A DNA stretch of 62,000 nucleotides, taken from Adiantum capillus-veneris (lineage: Eukaryota > Streptophyta > Polypodiopsida > Polypodiales > Pteridaceae). The first letter of the stretch is position 1; every line of letters begins with the position of its first letter. Below are positions 10,445 through 21,629 of the stretch, one piece after another. The notes under the pieces are model-generated. The model was not told where the DNA came from. It ran no database searches and saw only the letters and a program-made list of their open reading frames with translations. The DNA lies in the NCBI GenBank assembly GCA_014529385.2, contig CM043944.1, positions 46,356,768-46,418,767 on the forward strand, given 5' to 3'. The position numbers and the translations under genes are program-made.

Positions 10445-11808
10445 CTCTCTAGAGGGAGTGCAAATAATTAGGTTAGGGGTCCTTATGTTTTTTGTTGTGT
10501 TCAATAAGTGTTGGTACCTTTTCCCACTAATGTGCCTCCTGGAGGTATTCCTTTTGTTTCCTAGTGTGTACAGGAGCGTGTTGCTATTGATAGGATTTGG
10601 ACCTTCATGGAACCTTTCTCTTGTTCACACTTTAGATCAAGCGCGACCATCAACACAAACAGGTGTTTTTTGTCCATTAGCATTGCCCCTATCTATTTTG
10701 CATCCATGTTTGTCTGCTTTAATTGTGATTGGTAGCCTAATATTCACCGCATTTGCTTAGTATCAAACATTTAATTCAATGTAATTTTTTGTCATAATCA
10801 CTTGTCTAGGTTTAAAAATCAAGCAGTCCGACTAAGCTAGTTTGACCAAGCTAGGTGTTAGAAATCTTCTCTTAATACCATGGGGAATGCCTTCCTAATA
10901 AGCAATGGTGACTTAGGTTCTTAATCCGATTTAGGCAGCATTGTGTGAAATGTACTAGGGCTTTCTAGTGGGCTTGACCCTATTGACCTTTAGCTTAAGT
11001 ATTATAAAGGGAGTTTACTAGTGTGATGAGCCTGGGGAGGTGTATCAGAGTTATATGACCCCCCAAAGCTACAAAATTAAAATGATGAAAACAAACAAAA
11101 CAAAAAAAATTCAAAGTGCCACAATGTAAAATTTTAAGCTGGAAGAGAAATCCCTGCTTAAATTGGTACTCCACTCACATGTATCGCCTATGGTACTAGA
11201 GCCCTAGAGGTTCCCAGTGTGGGCGCTTTTCCTTAAAAAGCAAAAAATCCAAGGCATACAAAATAAGCACACACATCAAAATTGAATCACTATGAAAAGA
11301 CTTTGGGGGGTCAAAGCAAAGGTAATCAGTCAGGCGATGATTTCATGAGAAATTCCTTTTATCGTAGCTTAACTACAAGGTCCTCTAGGTATAGCCTCTA
11401 GTCAGCCCTCGAACATGAAATACTTGGCTCTCGCGATTAAACAACTTAATTAACCAGAGAAAATTAAGAAGCTTACCCATGGTATTAATAGTCGATCTCT
11501 AGTGCCTTTCGACCGTTAAATTAGGACCCCATACTTGTTTAATTTTTTACCTTTACATCTGTTTATGCATTTGATTATATTGCAATTTAATGTTTATTTG
11601 CTGACAAATTGTTTAAATTTCTGTTACCAATCGATTTGTCTGCCTAAAACTGCATATGCTTTTTAATCGCTTATGAGAATGCAATTACTGTACCAATGTT
11701 GTTTGATTTTGCAATGATTGAAGAAGGCTAAGGACATTCATCTCAAATGCTCTTCCACCTCGACGAACGAGCTTCAACTCAATAGCTTCTGAGGACGGAA
11801 TCTACATC
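10445..11808 (+). other. Long 3' noncoding part of element A
   Basis: No supported gene. The stretch has A/T-rich patches and ends with a CGACGAACGAGCTTCAACTC-type segment and a purine tract, a common layout before a 3' LTR. Long noncoding 3' regions are known in Tat-type plant gypsy elements. Confidence 0.4.
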
Positions 11809-11821
11809 AGGAAGGGGGGCA

Positions 11822-12122
11822 TGTTAACCCTCACGGCTCACGGACACCCCATCACCTACGACGGATGTGTATTATGTATTTGGTAGAGTCAGGTACCGGG
11901 CTTGTCGGTCCAATAGGAAAAGGGTAAGAGTGATCGCCGATGAGAGGCGCACTCTAACTAGGACATTCAAGGGATTAGTTGGCTAAGCATGGGTGCCCAA
12001 GTGTGAATGGGGCAAGCCCATATAAAAGTCATTATAAACCTAAAATGTAGTATTCTCTCATTTGTGCAATGCAAGAAAGGTTCTCTTGCTCCATCTCCTT
12101 GTGTACTAGTGTGTGTGTGTGT

Positions 12123-12175
<53 letters not shown>

Positions 12176-12430
12176 TGTGTGTGTGTGTGTGTGTGATCGA
12201 GCATTGCGGCGGCACGACGGTAGTGAAGCGGTTGAGCGCGACGTAGCGGCGTCTCCTTCTTCTTCGCGGCGAGGAATCCTCCACGGCAGGAGCATAGAGC
12301 GGTGAGTGACACACCATTGCCCTCTTTTGAGCTTACTAGTTAAGCTAGTTGTGTGCTTGGAGCCGTCTGTGGCTCGCACACAGTGATAGGCAAGTCCCTT
12401 GCTTTGACAGTGTGGCAAGGAGCGCACACG
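11822..12430 (+). repeat. LTR-like sequence after polypurine tract
   Basis: It begins TGTTAACCCTCACGG directly after the purine tract AGGAAGGGGGGCA (11809-11821). A TATA box (CATATAAAAG, near 12018) lies about 200 bases in, followed by a leader with a (GA)n/(GT)n array. These are LTR-like features. No partner copy is in the window and the right end is not defined. Confidence 0.45.
12109..12195. repeat. Compound (GT)n-(GA)n-(GT)n microsatellite
   Basis: Short GT run, then about 47 bases of pure GA, then about 21 bases of GT. Protein frames across it are artefacts. Confidence 0.95.
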
Positions 12431-12516
12431 CATGTAGAAATTTTCCTATACCCTTAAAAATTTTCTCTCTCTTCCCTTCTCTTTGACACATCATTTGTTG
12501 GGCACTAAAAAATTGT

Positions 12517-12520
<4 letters not shown>

Positions 12521-12608
<88 letters not shown>
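12521..12608. repeat. (TG)n microsatellite
   Basis: About 88 bases of uninterrupted TG repeats, followed by a G-rich stretch. Confidence 0.97.
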
Positions 12609-12646
12609 GGGGGGAGGGGGTGGTGGTTGATAGTATGATAGGCACT

Positions 12647-12683
12647 CATACTTGTCAAAATTCATAGAATTTTGACAAGTATG
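12647..12683. repeat. Perfect 17-bp inverted repeat (hairpin)
   Basis: Arms CATACTTGTCAAAATTC and its exact reverse complement are separated by the loop ATA. The hairpin sits at the left border of the 121-bp tandem duplication. Confidence 0.9.
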
Positions 12684-12925
12684 GCCCACGTTTTAACTCT
12701 TAAAAATAAAATGGGATAAATATCCCAAAACTGGTAAAAGGCTCATCAACTAGGCAATATCCCTCCCCATTTGGGGTGCCGATGTTAGAGTTGGTTTTTG
12801 TTGGGCCCACGTTTTAACTCTTAAAAATAAAAAGGGATAAATATCCCAAAACTGGTAAAAGGCTCATCAACTGGGCAATATCCCTCCCCATTTGGGGTGC
12901 CAATGTTAGAGTTGGTTTTTGTTGG
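12683..12925. repeat. 121-bp tandem duplication
   Basis: A unit starting GGCCCACGTTTTAACTC occurs at 12683 and again at 12804, nearly identical through TTAGAGTTGGTTTTTGTTGG. The few substitutions suggest a recent duplication. Confidence 0.92.
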
Positions 12926-13084
12926 GGATGTTATCCATTTCAAGGCATTTTTCTCGTTTTCTATAGGTGAAAAATATTTGCTACCCTTTAAATAATACTC
13001 TATAATGCTAAAAAATCATAATATCTTGGAAATTTTGAAGGAAAAAGGTGTCCCTAGTAAGACAGAGTCTCTATGATCTTGATG

Positions 13085-13583
<499 letters not shown>

Positions 13584-13792
13584 ATGGCTGCTACTCGGGC
13601 TTCATCTCGAGGAAAGCCCACATTCACCGGGGTCGTAGCAACACCCCCAATGGTGGACAGCATGGTTCGTCTTCAAAATGAAGTCAAAAGACTTCACAAG
13701 GAAAACAAAGATTTTAAGGAAAGCCTCGTAGCCATCGAGTGCTCGACTTAGCGTAGTTGAGAACTACAAGAAGGAAGAGATGGAACAGACGA
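13584..13792 (+). pseudogene. 5' part of an ORF1p-like gene, cut by element B
   Basis: ATG 13584 sits in a good context (ACCATGG). The product starts MAATRASSRGKPTFTG and runs into a heptad-like stretch (SMVRLQNEVKRLHKEN) typical of a coiled coil. A one-base shift near 13740 is needed to keep the helical reading (VVENYKKEEMEQT) up to the LTR of element B at 13793. The reading resumes on the far side at 23581. Coiled coil first and an RNA-binding part later is the layout of L1-type ORF1 proteins, but a host RNA-binding protein is also possible. Confidence 0.5.
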
Positions 13793-15637
13793 TGTCGGGG
13801 GATAATTGTGCGAAAGGTGAGCCGGGAAGGTACCAGGCCCCTGGCTGTGAGAGGTGCGGGAAACAAGGTGTAGTAGATGCAATTACCGACAACAGTATTT
13901 AAAACAAGCAGTCCTTTTAATTCCCAGTTAATCGACAAAATCCATGATTAATCAATCACTAATGGAGCTTAAATGCTCTTTACAAGAAGAAATCCTGGCT
14001 TAATCCAGGTGTTAAACAAAAAAATTGATAGAATTCTGCTTACTCTGCCTTCTGCTTCCTGGTTCGAATGGTCACTGCTAACGGTTTGAGATTAGGCTTA
14101 CGGCTTGGCATCCGAGTAGGTTTAGGAAATTTGTCTTAAGAGTGAAATAGTTTAAGCTTCAGACATTAGAGATGGCTTTCAGAAGGCTTGAGGGCCGAGC
14201 TCAAAGATATGAGGAGCTTAAGAATGTTAAGAGCTTAAGGATTAAGGATTACTGGGATTAAGAGCTTCCACGCTTTTGCTTATGATGCCGAGAAGAATCC
14301 CCGATGACGAGGTGAAGGACTCCAAGCTTAATGAGCTTGAGATTTCGAAAGCATGAGGAGCTTCATAATCCGTATTAAGAGCTTAAGACTTCTATTAAGC
14401 AAGCTAAAGATATGTAGACTAACAGATGGAGCTTAAGAAGATATAGCTTAAGAGCATTCAGTTTTTGAGGAGGAGGAGAAGAAGAGCTTCCCCCCCCCCC
14501 CCCCCCCTTGCTGACATGGTAGTTGGCGGGCGACCTGCATCGTTTGCAGCGGAATCAGTCCCGAATTTGAGCTCCAGGCAGGCCTGAGCAACTCGCGTCT
14601 CTTCAGCGCCCTCAATCTCGGCTCGTATAACGCGGCGCGAGCGCTTCTTCTTCCTATTGCGTCTTCTGCACGCTGCCGCCATGCCTCATCCTTTGTTTTT
14701 CACACCTCTTTAAGGTTTAGGTTAGCCCCCATTTACAATGGGCGGCCACTCTTTGGTTGACTTGGGTGGGCTAGCCATTTTACTCCACCTTGGGCGGCCA
14801 TAGGCCCTTGGCCATTTCACGAAGGGCATCACATTTGGCATACAAATCGGACAAGGCATTGCCAAGTGAGCATATTATCTGCACTCAATACACTCCACGA
14901 GACTTCACTTCGAACAATAATCTCACCAAGATCTTTTGTGCTTTCGTAACGGCACCACATTTCGTACACATATCGGGCAAAGCATCGCCTGCAATTATTG
15001 CATTCCAAAAGACGACATTTTGACAAGAACTTTTTGTGCTTTCGTAACAGCACCACATTTTTCATACATATCAGCCAAGCTCTGCCAAGTTACTCAGTTT
15101 TCTAGAGCAAACCACAGCAGTGTTGGCACTCCAACTGAGTGGACCGGCTAGTGTGGACTCGACCCCCGGTAAATCTTAAACAGTCAATAATTTGGTAACC
15201 ATAAGTCCAATCTCCGATTTGAAAAGATCGACATGCTCCACAAAGTGAGCACTTCAGCCTGATGCATTTATTTCATTTTTATCCCGTCAGCTAATGTTGC
15301 CCAACCCGGCACGGATCTGCAATTGACTTAAACTTCGAACTGCCATAACTTCTTCACCGTAGCTCCAATCGACGAGCCGTAAAGACAGGCCGGTAGAGCA
15401 CATCGAGCACTGTAGTTCTATGGCACAATAGCCCATCCATGTTCACTTCAAGCATAACACTTTTTAGCATCATTAAAGCATGTTTTGGCTCTTTCAGTCG
15501 CATTTGACATACATTCATCATTGAACTCGGCCTGCAACCAGCTCTTAATCACTATTCATTAAACATATAAGCTTCAAACAAACTTAATGTGCATTTTCGT
15601 GGAATCTTTCTTTTCATGGGAGTGGAGCTGCATGACA
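13793..15637 (-). repeat. 3' LTR of element B (1845 bp)
   Basis: Aligns by eye along its length with 21630-23580 with few substitutions. It lacks about 106 bases present in the other copy: about 95 after the poly-C run and 11 near 21930. It contains an 18-base poly-C at 14490-14507. No gene is supported inside it. Confidence 0.95.
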
Positions 15638-15652
15638 TTCACCCCCTCTGAA
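15638..15652 (-). other. Polypurine tract of element B
   Basis: On the minus strand AGAGGGGGTGAA directly precedes TGTCATGCAG, the start of the 3' LTR. This is the expected plus-strand priming site. Confidence 0.75.
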
Positions 15653-15684
15653 CCTGCACAGCCTCCGATCTGTGCCAATTGCAG

Positions 15685-18603
15685 TTAATCAGCTTCATTA
15701 AAATCATCATCAGACATATCATTTGATGTATACATAACATGATCCTCTGGAGGAGGATCTGAATGAGAATCTTCAAGAACAATCTCGCCTTCTCGCTTCT
15801 TGAACAGCTTGATCCTTTTTCTTGCAATAGGCACTTTAAGCATAGTACCATCTAGTTCACACAATTGATATGTCGCATTATCAAAAACATGTTGCACCAC
15901 ATATGGTCCAAACCACCGTTTCACCATTTTCCGCATAGCAGAGTATTGGTTCTCCAAGATATTGTCATAGACAAGTACCCAGTCACCTTCCTTGATAGCA
16001 TGTGGTCGTAGTCTATACTTTCCATCAAATGCTGCCTTGTTCTTCAATCTTGCCTCCTTAAGCTTCTCTTTGGCCTGCTCAATATCCACTTGACGCCTCT
16101 CAAGCTGCCGAATACGTAGAGCAAGCAAGTCTTCAGTAGACATACCTTCTTTTCAAGGCATTATGGTCCAAGTTGTAACTGCTTCCTCTGTAGGCATAAT
16201 GGGTTTCTGCCCATGCATCAATTCAAATGGCATAAATCCTGTAACTCAACTGTGAGTAGTGCAATCAACCCACAAAGCAAATGGCAAAAGTTTAGGCCAA
16301 TCACCAATATGTCCTTCACACGCCTTTGCTAAAGCTTTAACAATAGGCGGATGTCCTCTTTCGCTCTTCCCGTTACCTTCTGGATTATATGATGTGGTTA
16401 GGGCGAGTTTATTGCCCGTACGAGAAAAAAACTCTCGAGCTTCATCTGCATCCAGCTCTCCTCTATCTGTAGTAATTCTGCCAACACATCCATACCTAGA
16501 GATAACATCTTCAAGCAAGAACTTGCATACTGAACTGGTAGCTTTGGTACGCAAAGCTCTGCCTTCCACCTGATTAGTAAGATCTTTCCTGGCAAGAACA
16601 ATATATCTCATCTGCCACACTCCTACTGGCATTGTAATAAGATCCATCACCCACTTGTAGTGCATAGCCAGTGGATAGGTGGGATGCAACCCATCTGTAT
16701 GTCGCACATTAGAGTACTGTTGACATATTAAGCATGATTCCACAAATTGAACCACATCTTTATACATACCTTTCCACCAATATCGGTCTTTAATTTTGAC
16801 AAAGGTTGCCCAGGCTCCCTTGTGTCCAGCCCATAGACTTTCATGAAACTCTTTAATCACTTGTTGTTGGGTTGCTTTGTCGCAAATAACTTGTTGTGGT
16901 ACCCCTCCTGGGCGCTTCGGTTGCTTCCATAAATGTCCGTCTTTTAGGAAATAGCCATAGGCCTTTTTCCTAATCTTCTTGAATTCTTGATCACTCCATC
17001 CTTCTTGTTTAGTGAGAGTACTTAGGTAGCGGCCAATCATAAGCCACTCTCCATCATAAAACTCTTCAGAAAAAACTTCAAAAACATGAGCAATACTACC
17101 GCAGTTGGCATGTAGATAAGAAGACGTGTAGAACTTCAAGCCAACATCATCACTCGTGGTCAGCATATCTTCTTCATCTTCAAACCTGGCTCTTGATAAC
17201 ATATCTGCAACAGGGTTATCTCTTCCTGCAATATGACAAAATTCAGGGTTAAGAGACTTGATATACGCTATCCATCGTAGCATGGAAATGTCCGGAGTAG
17301 AGCAATTTGCAATCATTCCTATCAATGGCAAGCAATATGTCTCTACCACAACGGAAGCTCCAATAAAGTATTCTTTATTGGTCCTTAAAGTAGTAGCAAT
17401 GTCCCAAAGTTCCCTCTTAACCTGTGGATACCCTCGTTGACGAGCATTGAGCACCTTGGCTCCAAATCTCACTGCATACCTGTGTCCTTCAGCATCATCT
17501 TGACCTATAGCCCATCCAATTCCTGTTGGGCTAGTGTCAACTGTTAAAATAACTGGCCTATCACATTTATAATCAACTTTTCTCAAGGTCGGAGCCTCAA
17601 GAAGCATCTTCTTTAATTCCTTAATAGCTTGTGTGTGAACTTCTTCCCAAACAAACCTCTTACCTTTTCATAGCAATTGATATAGCACCTCTGCAACATG
17701 GGCAAAGTGTGGCAGCCAAATACGATAGAACACACACGAGCCTAAGAATCGATGAACCTCAGTAATTGAAGAACATGTGTCCTTCATCTTTTGGATTGCT
17801 TCAACTTTTGCAGGACTTGGCCTTCTTCCTTCAGAACTGCACATGTGTCCCACAATTAAGACCTCCTTAGCTCCAAAAGTCGATTTTTGACCTGAAAGTG
17901 TTAAGTTAACTTCTTCAAGCCTTGATAATATAGCATCACAGTCAGCAATATGTTGAGCAACAAACTGTCTGCACCCCCTCTGGTCTTTTGCTTCATCTTT
18001 TGAGCCTTCTTCACAGCCCTTAATTGGTAGATCATCAATGAAAGGCATGGTAACATGTGGGATAAAGTCCCTTAATACCTTATTCATGCCGTTCATCATA
18101 TGAGCTACTGAATTAGTAGCACCCTGTGGCAGAGCGCACATCCTTACCAACCCAAGAGGAGTACGCATTGTAGTAAGATCCCTGCTCTCCAAAGCTAACT
18201 AGAATTGATCATATCTTGAATAAAGATCACCCATGGAGTAAATAGATCTACCTGCAAAGGCCTCAGCAAATTCATCCACAATTGGGCCAGTACCCACATT
18301 GTGGATTGTTACCTTATTAACCGGTTGCATATCCTGAATGAATCTTAATGTACCATTTTTCTTCGGAACAGTAAACCATCGATTAGAATACGGAGCACAT
18401 GACGGCTCCAAAATTCCCATTTGAATCTTTTCATTAAGCAAATTGGTGAGCTTTGGCAAGTGAGCTTTAGGAACTGGAATAGGACGCAAGCTCCATGGCA
18501 TGTGTGGAACAGTGAAAATAACCATTGGTGAAACAACACTCAGATCCACACACCCAATCTCACTCAGCTCAAAAGCGAAAGCTTTACCATGTTTTTCGAG
18601 CAT
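15685..18603 (-). pseudogene. Element B pol: RT, RNase H, integrase with four stops
   Basis: One minus-strand frame of about 970 codons runs from 18603 to 15685 and is broken only by TAG 18199-18201 and TGA at 17668-17670, 16246-16248 and 16153-16155. The RT has a VPKKNGTLRFIQDMQPVN segment, LPQGATNSVAHM and the catalytic box FIDD (about 18040). RNase H follows (ILTVDTSPTGIGWAIG). Integrase has an HHCC finger (EFHESLWAGHKG; SCLICQQYS), WVMDLITMP, ITTDRGELDADEAR and NPEGNGKSERG for the DDE triad, and a C-terminal GPYVV module. No chromodomain follows. The FHES/DRGELDA/NGKSERGH pattern recalls elements best known from fungi. All four stops are single C-to-T or G-to-A changes. Confidence 0.9.
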
Positions 18604-19193
18604 ACCTTGAAAACATTTGATCTCCTCTTCATTGAGGAAACCGTCTTCACCAACCTTCAGTTGCTGCAGTGTCTCCTTACTAAACTTATTTCCTATGTTC
18701 TTTGGATCTTTGAGTATAGACTATCAAGAAGCCTCTTTGATCATCCCATCACTTCCTTCTGGCAACGGTGTAGCCACTGGCCTCACTTTCTTTGCAACAG
18801 TCTTGTATTTTGTCTCTACCTGTGCTTCAACAGTTTCACCTGAATCATCTTCGATATGCATAAGGGCTTCATATGAACTTAACTCATCATACATGTCCAT
18901 TGAATGGACCTTGACTAGTTCAGTTCCACTATGTAACCTGTTTTACCTGATCTCCTGTTTGCCTGATCTCTTCAAGCACTGACATAGTATCTTCATAAGA
19001 TACCTCTTCAAAGACTCTTGAAATCACATCATCAGATTCAAGCACATCACAACCCTTCAATTCACTTTGAATACCTGAAACATACTGTTTTTCCCACTTT
19101 GGCAGATCATTAAATTTTCTGAAAGAGATTGAACCTTAAGATGTTAACCCCGAAAACCCCGAAGAGAAAGCTTCTCTTTGCGAGAACTTCTCC
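18604..19193 (-). other. Decayed spacer between protease and RT of element B
   Basis: The expected linker and RT amino-terminal coding sequence is present only as short pieces in different frames (for example a VFEEVSYEDTMSVLEEI-like acidic piece near 19000). Several frameshifts are likely. Confidence 0.5.
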
Positions 19194-19839
19194 TCACTTG
19201 TACCACCATAGTCCCGCTTTATAATGGCACTCCGAGAAAATCATGTGCAAACCTGTGTTCTCTAAACTCCTTGCATATCTTTGGCATTGGATGATCTTAT
19301 TCCTAGCATGGTCAACACATACAGTCAAGAATTGCACTGCTTTCTTACCATCACGGCTCCGAACCCTGGCATAGGCCGAGCCATCATCCAACACTTTGGT
19401 TTCCATTCGCACAGCCGTAATGTATGGTTGCCCCAGAATTAAAGGATAAGAGAAATGCTCCTGTATAAAGAAGTTTTGCTCATCACAAACATCCCTTACA
19501 GTTACCTTGACATTGGCACATGCACCATAGAGGTCGCCTGGAAGCATATTGGCAGCTTGAATCCGCCAACATCCGCCAACCATGGTCCACATCAATAGGC
19601 CATTTCCCCTTTTTGTGCAAGCTTTTAGCCATCACATTGATCTCCGATCCATGATCTATGAGTGCTAAGACTGGTTCTTCGATGTCGCCAAGCTTTACAA
19701 CAATTTCAGTTGTTGCTCTTGCCCAATGAGTCCTTGAAAAGTGACTCCTTGGTATGCTTTCACTATCTTCATCTTCATTGAAATGAACATGCCTTACCTC
19801 AGGTACGGTTGGATTTGACACCACCAGAGACCTCGACAC
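19194..19839 (-). pseudogene. Element B aspartic protease region, frameshifted
   Basis: The frame from gag continues after TAA 19840-19842 into VRHVHFNEDED and ALIDHGSEINVM, a protease active site with His between Asp and Gly (DHGS). Near 19560 the reading changes frame and continues with a PLILGQPYITAVRMETKVL segment to 19194, the second half of the protease fold. The DHGSEIN form is characteristic of one gypsy lineage rather than of the usual plant clades. At least one frameshift and one stop inactivate it. Confidence 0.75.
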
Positions 19840-21575
19840 TTATTCTTCTTCAAGATTCGCCAAATACTCTTCATAGTCGTCTAGAATTGCTTCAATGTGG
19901 CGTACCGCCTGGCTCTTCATTGACTCCGGCTCCTGTTCACTTGGTATCTGCCGCTTCCTTTTGATGTTATCTATTATCTCCTCATGAAACTCACGTTTGG
20001 CAATCCCCAATATATCACCCAATGTGAGCTCCACCTTGCTATTTAGAATTCGCTCTTCAAAGACTTTCTTTAAATCTGTAGCTAGTTCAATGTCAGACTT
20101 GAGCTTATAAGAGGGTCCCCTGGGTTTACCTTGCTTTTTGTCCTTAGGTGCATCCTCCATCACCACTTCAGGAGCGGGCTTAGGAGCAGGACTTTCTTCT
20201 TTCTTGCTGTTGAGCCTCGTGGTCCTCTTAGATGTCCCAGGAGCTTCTTCATCTCTTTTCCGCTTCTCCTCCACCATAGCCTCATTAGCTTGAGACTTCG
20301 CAATGAATGCATACACTGAGAGGGAATCCACTGGATCAGTCCCCACCCTGAGGTTTCTCGAATTGAATTCCCTACTTGTCGCAGCTTCCCATAAGTTACC
20401 TGTCCAGTTTCTATTGTCTTCAAAGCATAAGGCCATAATTGACCCTTGGTACCTGCACCATCTTCATCACCCTTCCCGCAGACTTGCAGCCCATAAGTAG
20501 CTGCCTCCACAAGAGCAACATTATGCTGAATCTCATCAACTATCTTCTTCATGCCACCCCTACCGAAGTTCAGGTGGAGCATCTCACCTGTTGCCCTAAG
20601 GTGTATCTTCTTGTCCTTCCAGAACACCACATTCTTTTTATATGCTTCTTCAAATTCATCACATTCCTTAACATACTTGTGGTCTTCACTGTCACACCAC
20701 ATGCATCAGTCCCAGCCTTTGTGTAGTGGCTGCTGCCTAGGCTCCGATGTAGACCCCTTTGCAGCTAGACCATCAAATTTAACAACTTTAAAATTCAAAT
20801 TCAATTCTTGAATATGTTTTACCAATTTGTCAAGAACTGGCTCCTCCACTCTGGGTATTGCCGAGGTTGTTTTCTCTTTAGGTTCCTCCTCCGCAACATC
20901 CATGATGTCAGCCACGATCATCTTGTCGACTCTCATCTGTCGTTTCACGATCATGTTGACTGCTTCAGTGACTACCTTCCAGTCGGATGTTAAGCCCAAT
21001 TCTCCACTTGGATCCTCTAGCAACTGCACTAAACTCTTCTGAAGTCGAGGATCAGCAGCCTGAATGAACAGCTCAACCTTCTGATCCCTCATTGAACGTT
21101 GTTCTGTCGAAGACAGTTGCTCAAATTTCTTCTCAAATTCTCACATTAACTCTCGTGCAAACAGATTTTTGCTCTTCTTTTGCACCCACTTCATGAAACT
21201 TTGCCTGGTAACTCTCTGAGAATCCTCCAGGAAGTATTCCTCCTGAAGCGCCTTCTTGAAATCCTGCCAATTCGGGCCTTGAAGCACTTGAATTTCTTTA
21301 ATTCGACTTCTAAGTTCCGGCTCAGCAATCAAGTGGAACCCTTCTACTGCGTTCTGATCATCAATTCCATTCTCTTCCATTGCCTGTTCATAGATATTGC
21401 AGAATTTGCTAATGTCCCAGCCTTCAAATCGATGCAATTTCTCAGTAACTGTGTGCCGAGCTTTACGGATTCTCTCCTGCAAATTGTACTGCTCTTGAGC
21501 AGCCTGCTGTTGTTGCATGTAAGCAAAAAATTGTTGCATCATTTGCTGCATGGTAGCCTCTTGCGGTGTCGACAT
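19840..21575 (-). pseudogene. Element B gag
   Basis: ATG on the minus strand at 21575 (MSTPQEATMQQMMQQFFAYM). A Gln-rich helical start leads into a gag core (KLHRFEGWDISKFCNIYEQA, FKKALQEEYFLED). The same frame continues through TGA 21141-21143 and TGA 20706-20708; immediately after the second is a zinc knuckle CMWCDSEDHKYVKEC. A frameshift near 20400 leads to a Lys/Glu-rich part (EEKRKRDEEAPGTSKRTTRL) ending at TAA 19840-19842. CGA-to-TGA and CAA-to-TAA changes explain the stops. The protein would form the particle; this copy cannot make it whole. Confidence 0.8.
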
Positions 21576-21613
21576 CCTTCTTCACCACACTGCTCAACCC
21601 GGCTCATTTCGCG

Positions 21614-21625
21614 TCGCATTCACCA
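21614..21625 (-). other. Candidate primer-binding site of element B
   Basis: On the minus strand TGGTGAATGCGA begins 4 bases after the end of the 5' LTR. A TGG start this close to the LTR fits a tRNA primer site; I cannot name the tRNA. Confidence 0.5.
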
Positions 21626-21629
21626 AGAA

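Larger units (their letters stand above)
1..11821 (+). mobile_element. Ty3/gypsy LTR retrotransposon A, 5' end outside or unrecognised
   Basis: A plus-strand element with gag, protease, reverse transcriptase, RNase H and integrase in the Ty3/gypsy order, followed by extra ORFs. The integrase ends in a GPY-type module with no visible chromodomain, so it fits the non-chromoviral (Tat/Athila-like) plant branch better than chromoviruses; this placement is inference. The 3' limit is set at a purine-rich tract (11809-11821) followed by TG. A second possible polypurine tract lies at 9782-9795. I could not match any stretch of 1-1000 with 9.8-12.4 kb, so no LTR pair is proven. Gag and protease are broken while pol is open, so the copy is probably not autonomous now. 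Confidence 0.8.

Noticed and set aside
1-12430. LTR pair for element A
   Set aside because: Neither 9.8-10.0 kb nor 11.82-12.43 kb matches anything in the first 1 kb, so no LTR pair is called; only candidate boundaries are given.
14490-14507. Poly-C and poly-G runs as functional sites
   Set aside because: Homopolymer runs here and at 39133 and 48050 are probably slippage products and may also be sequencing-length artefacts.
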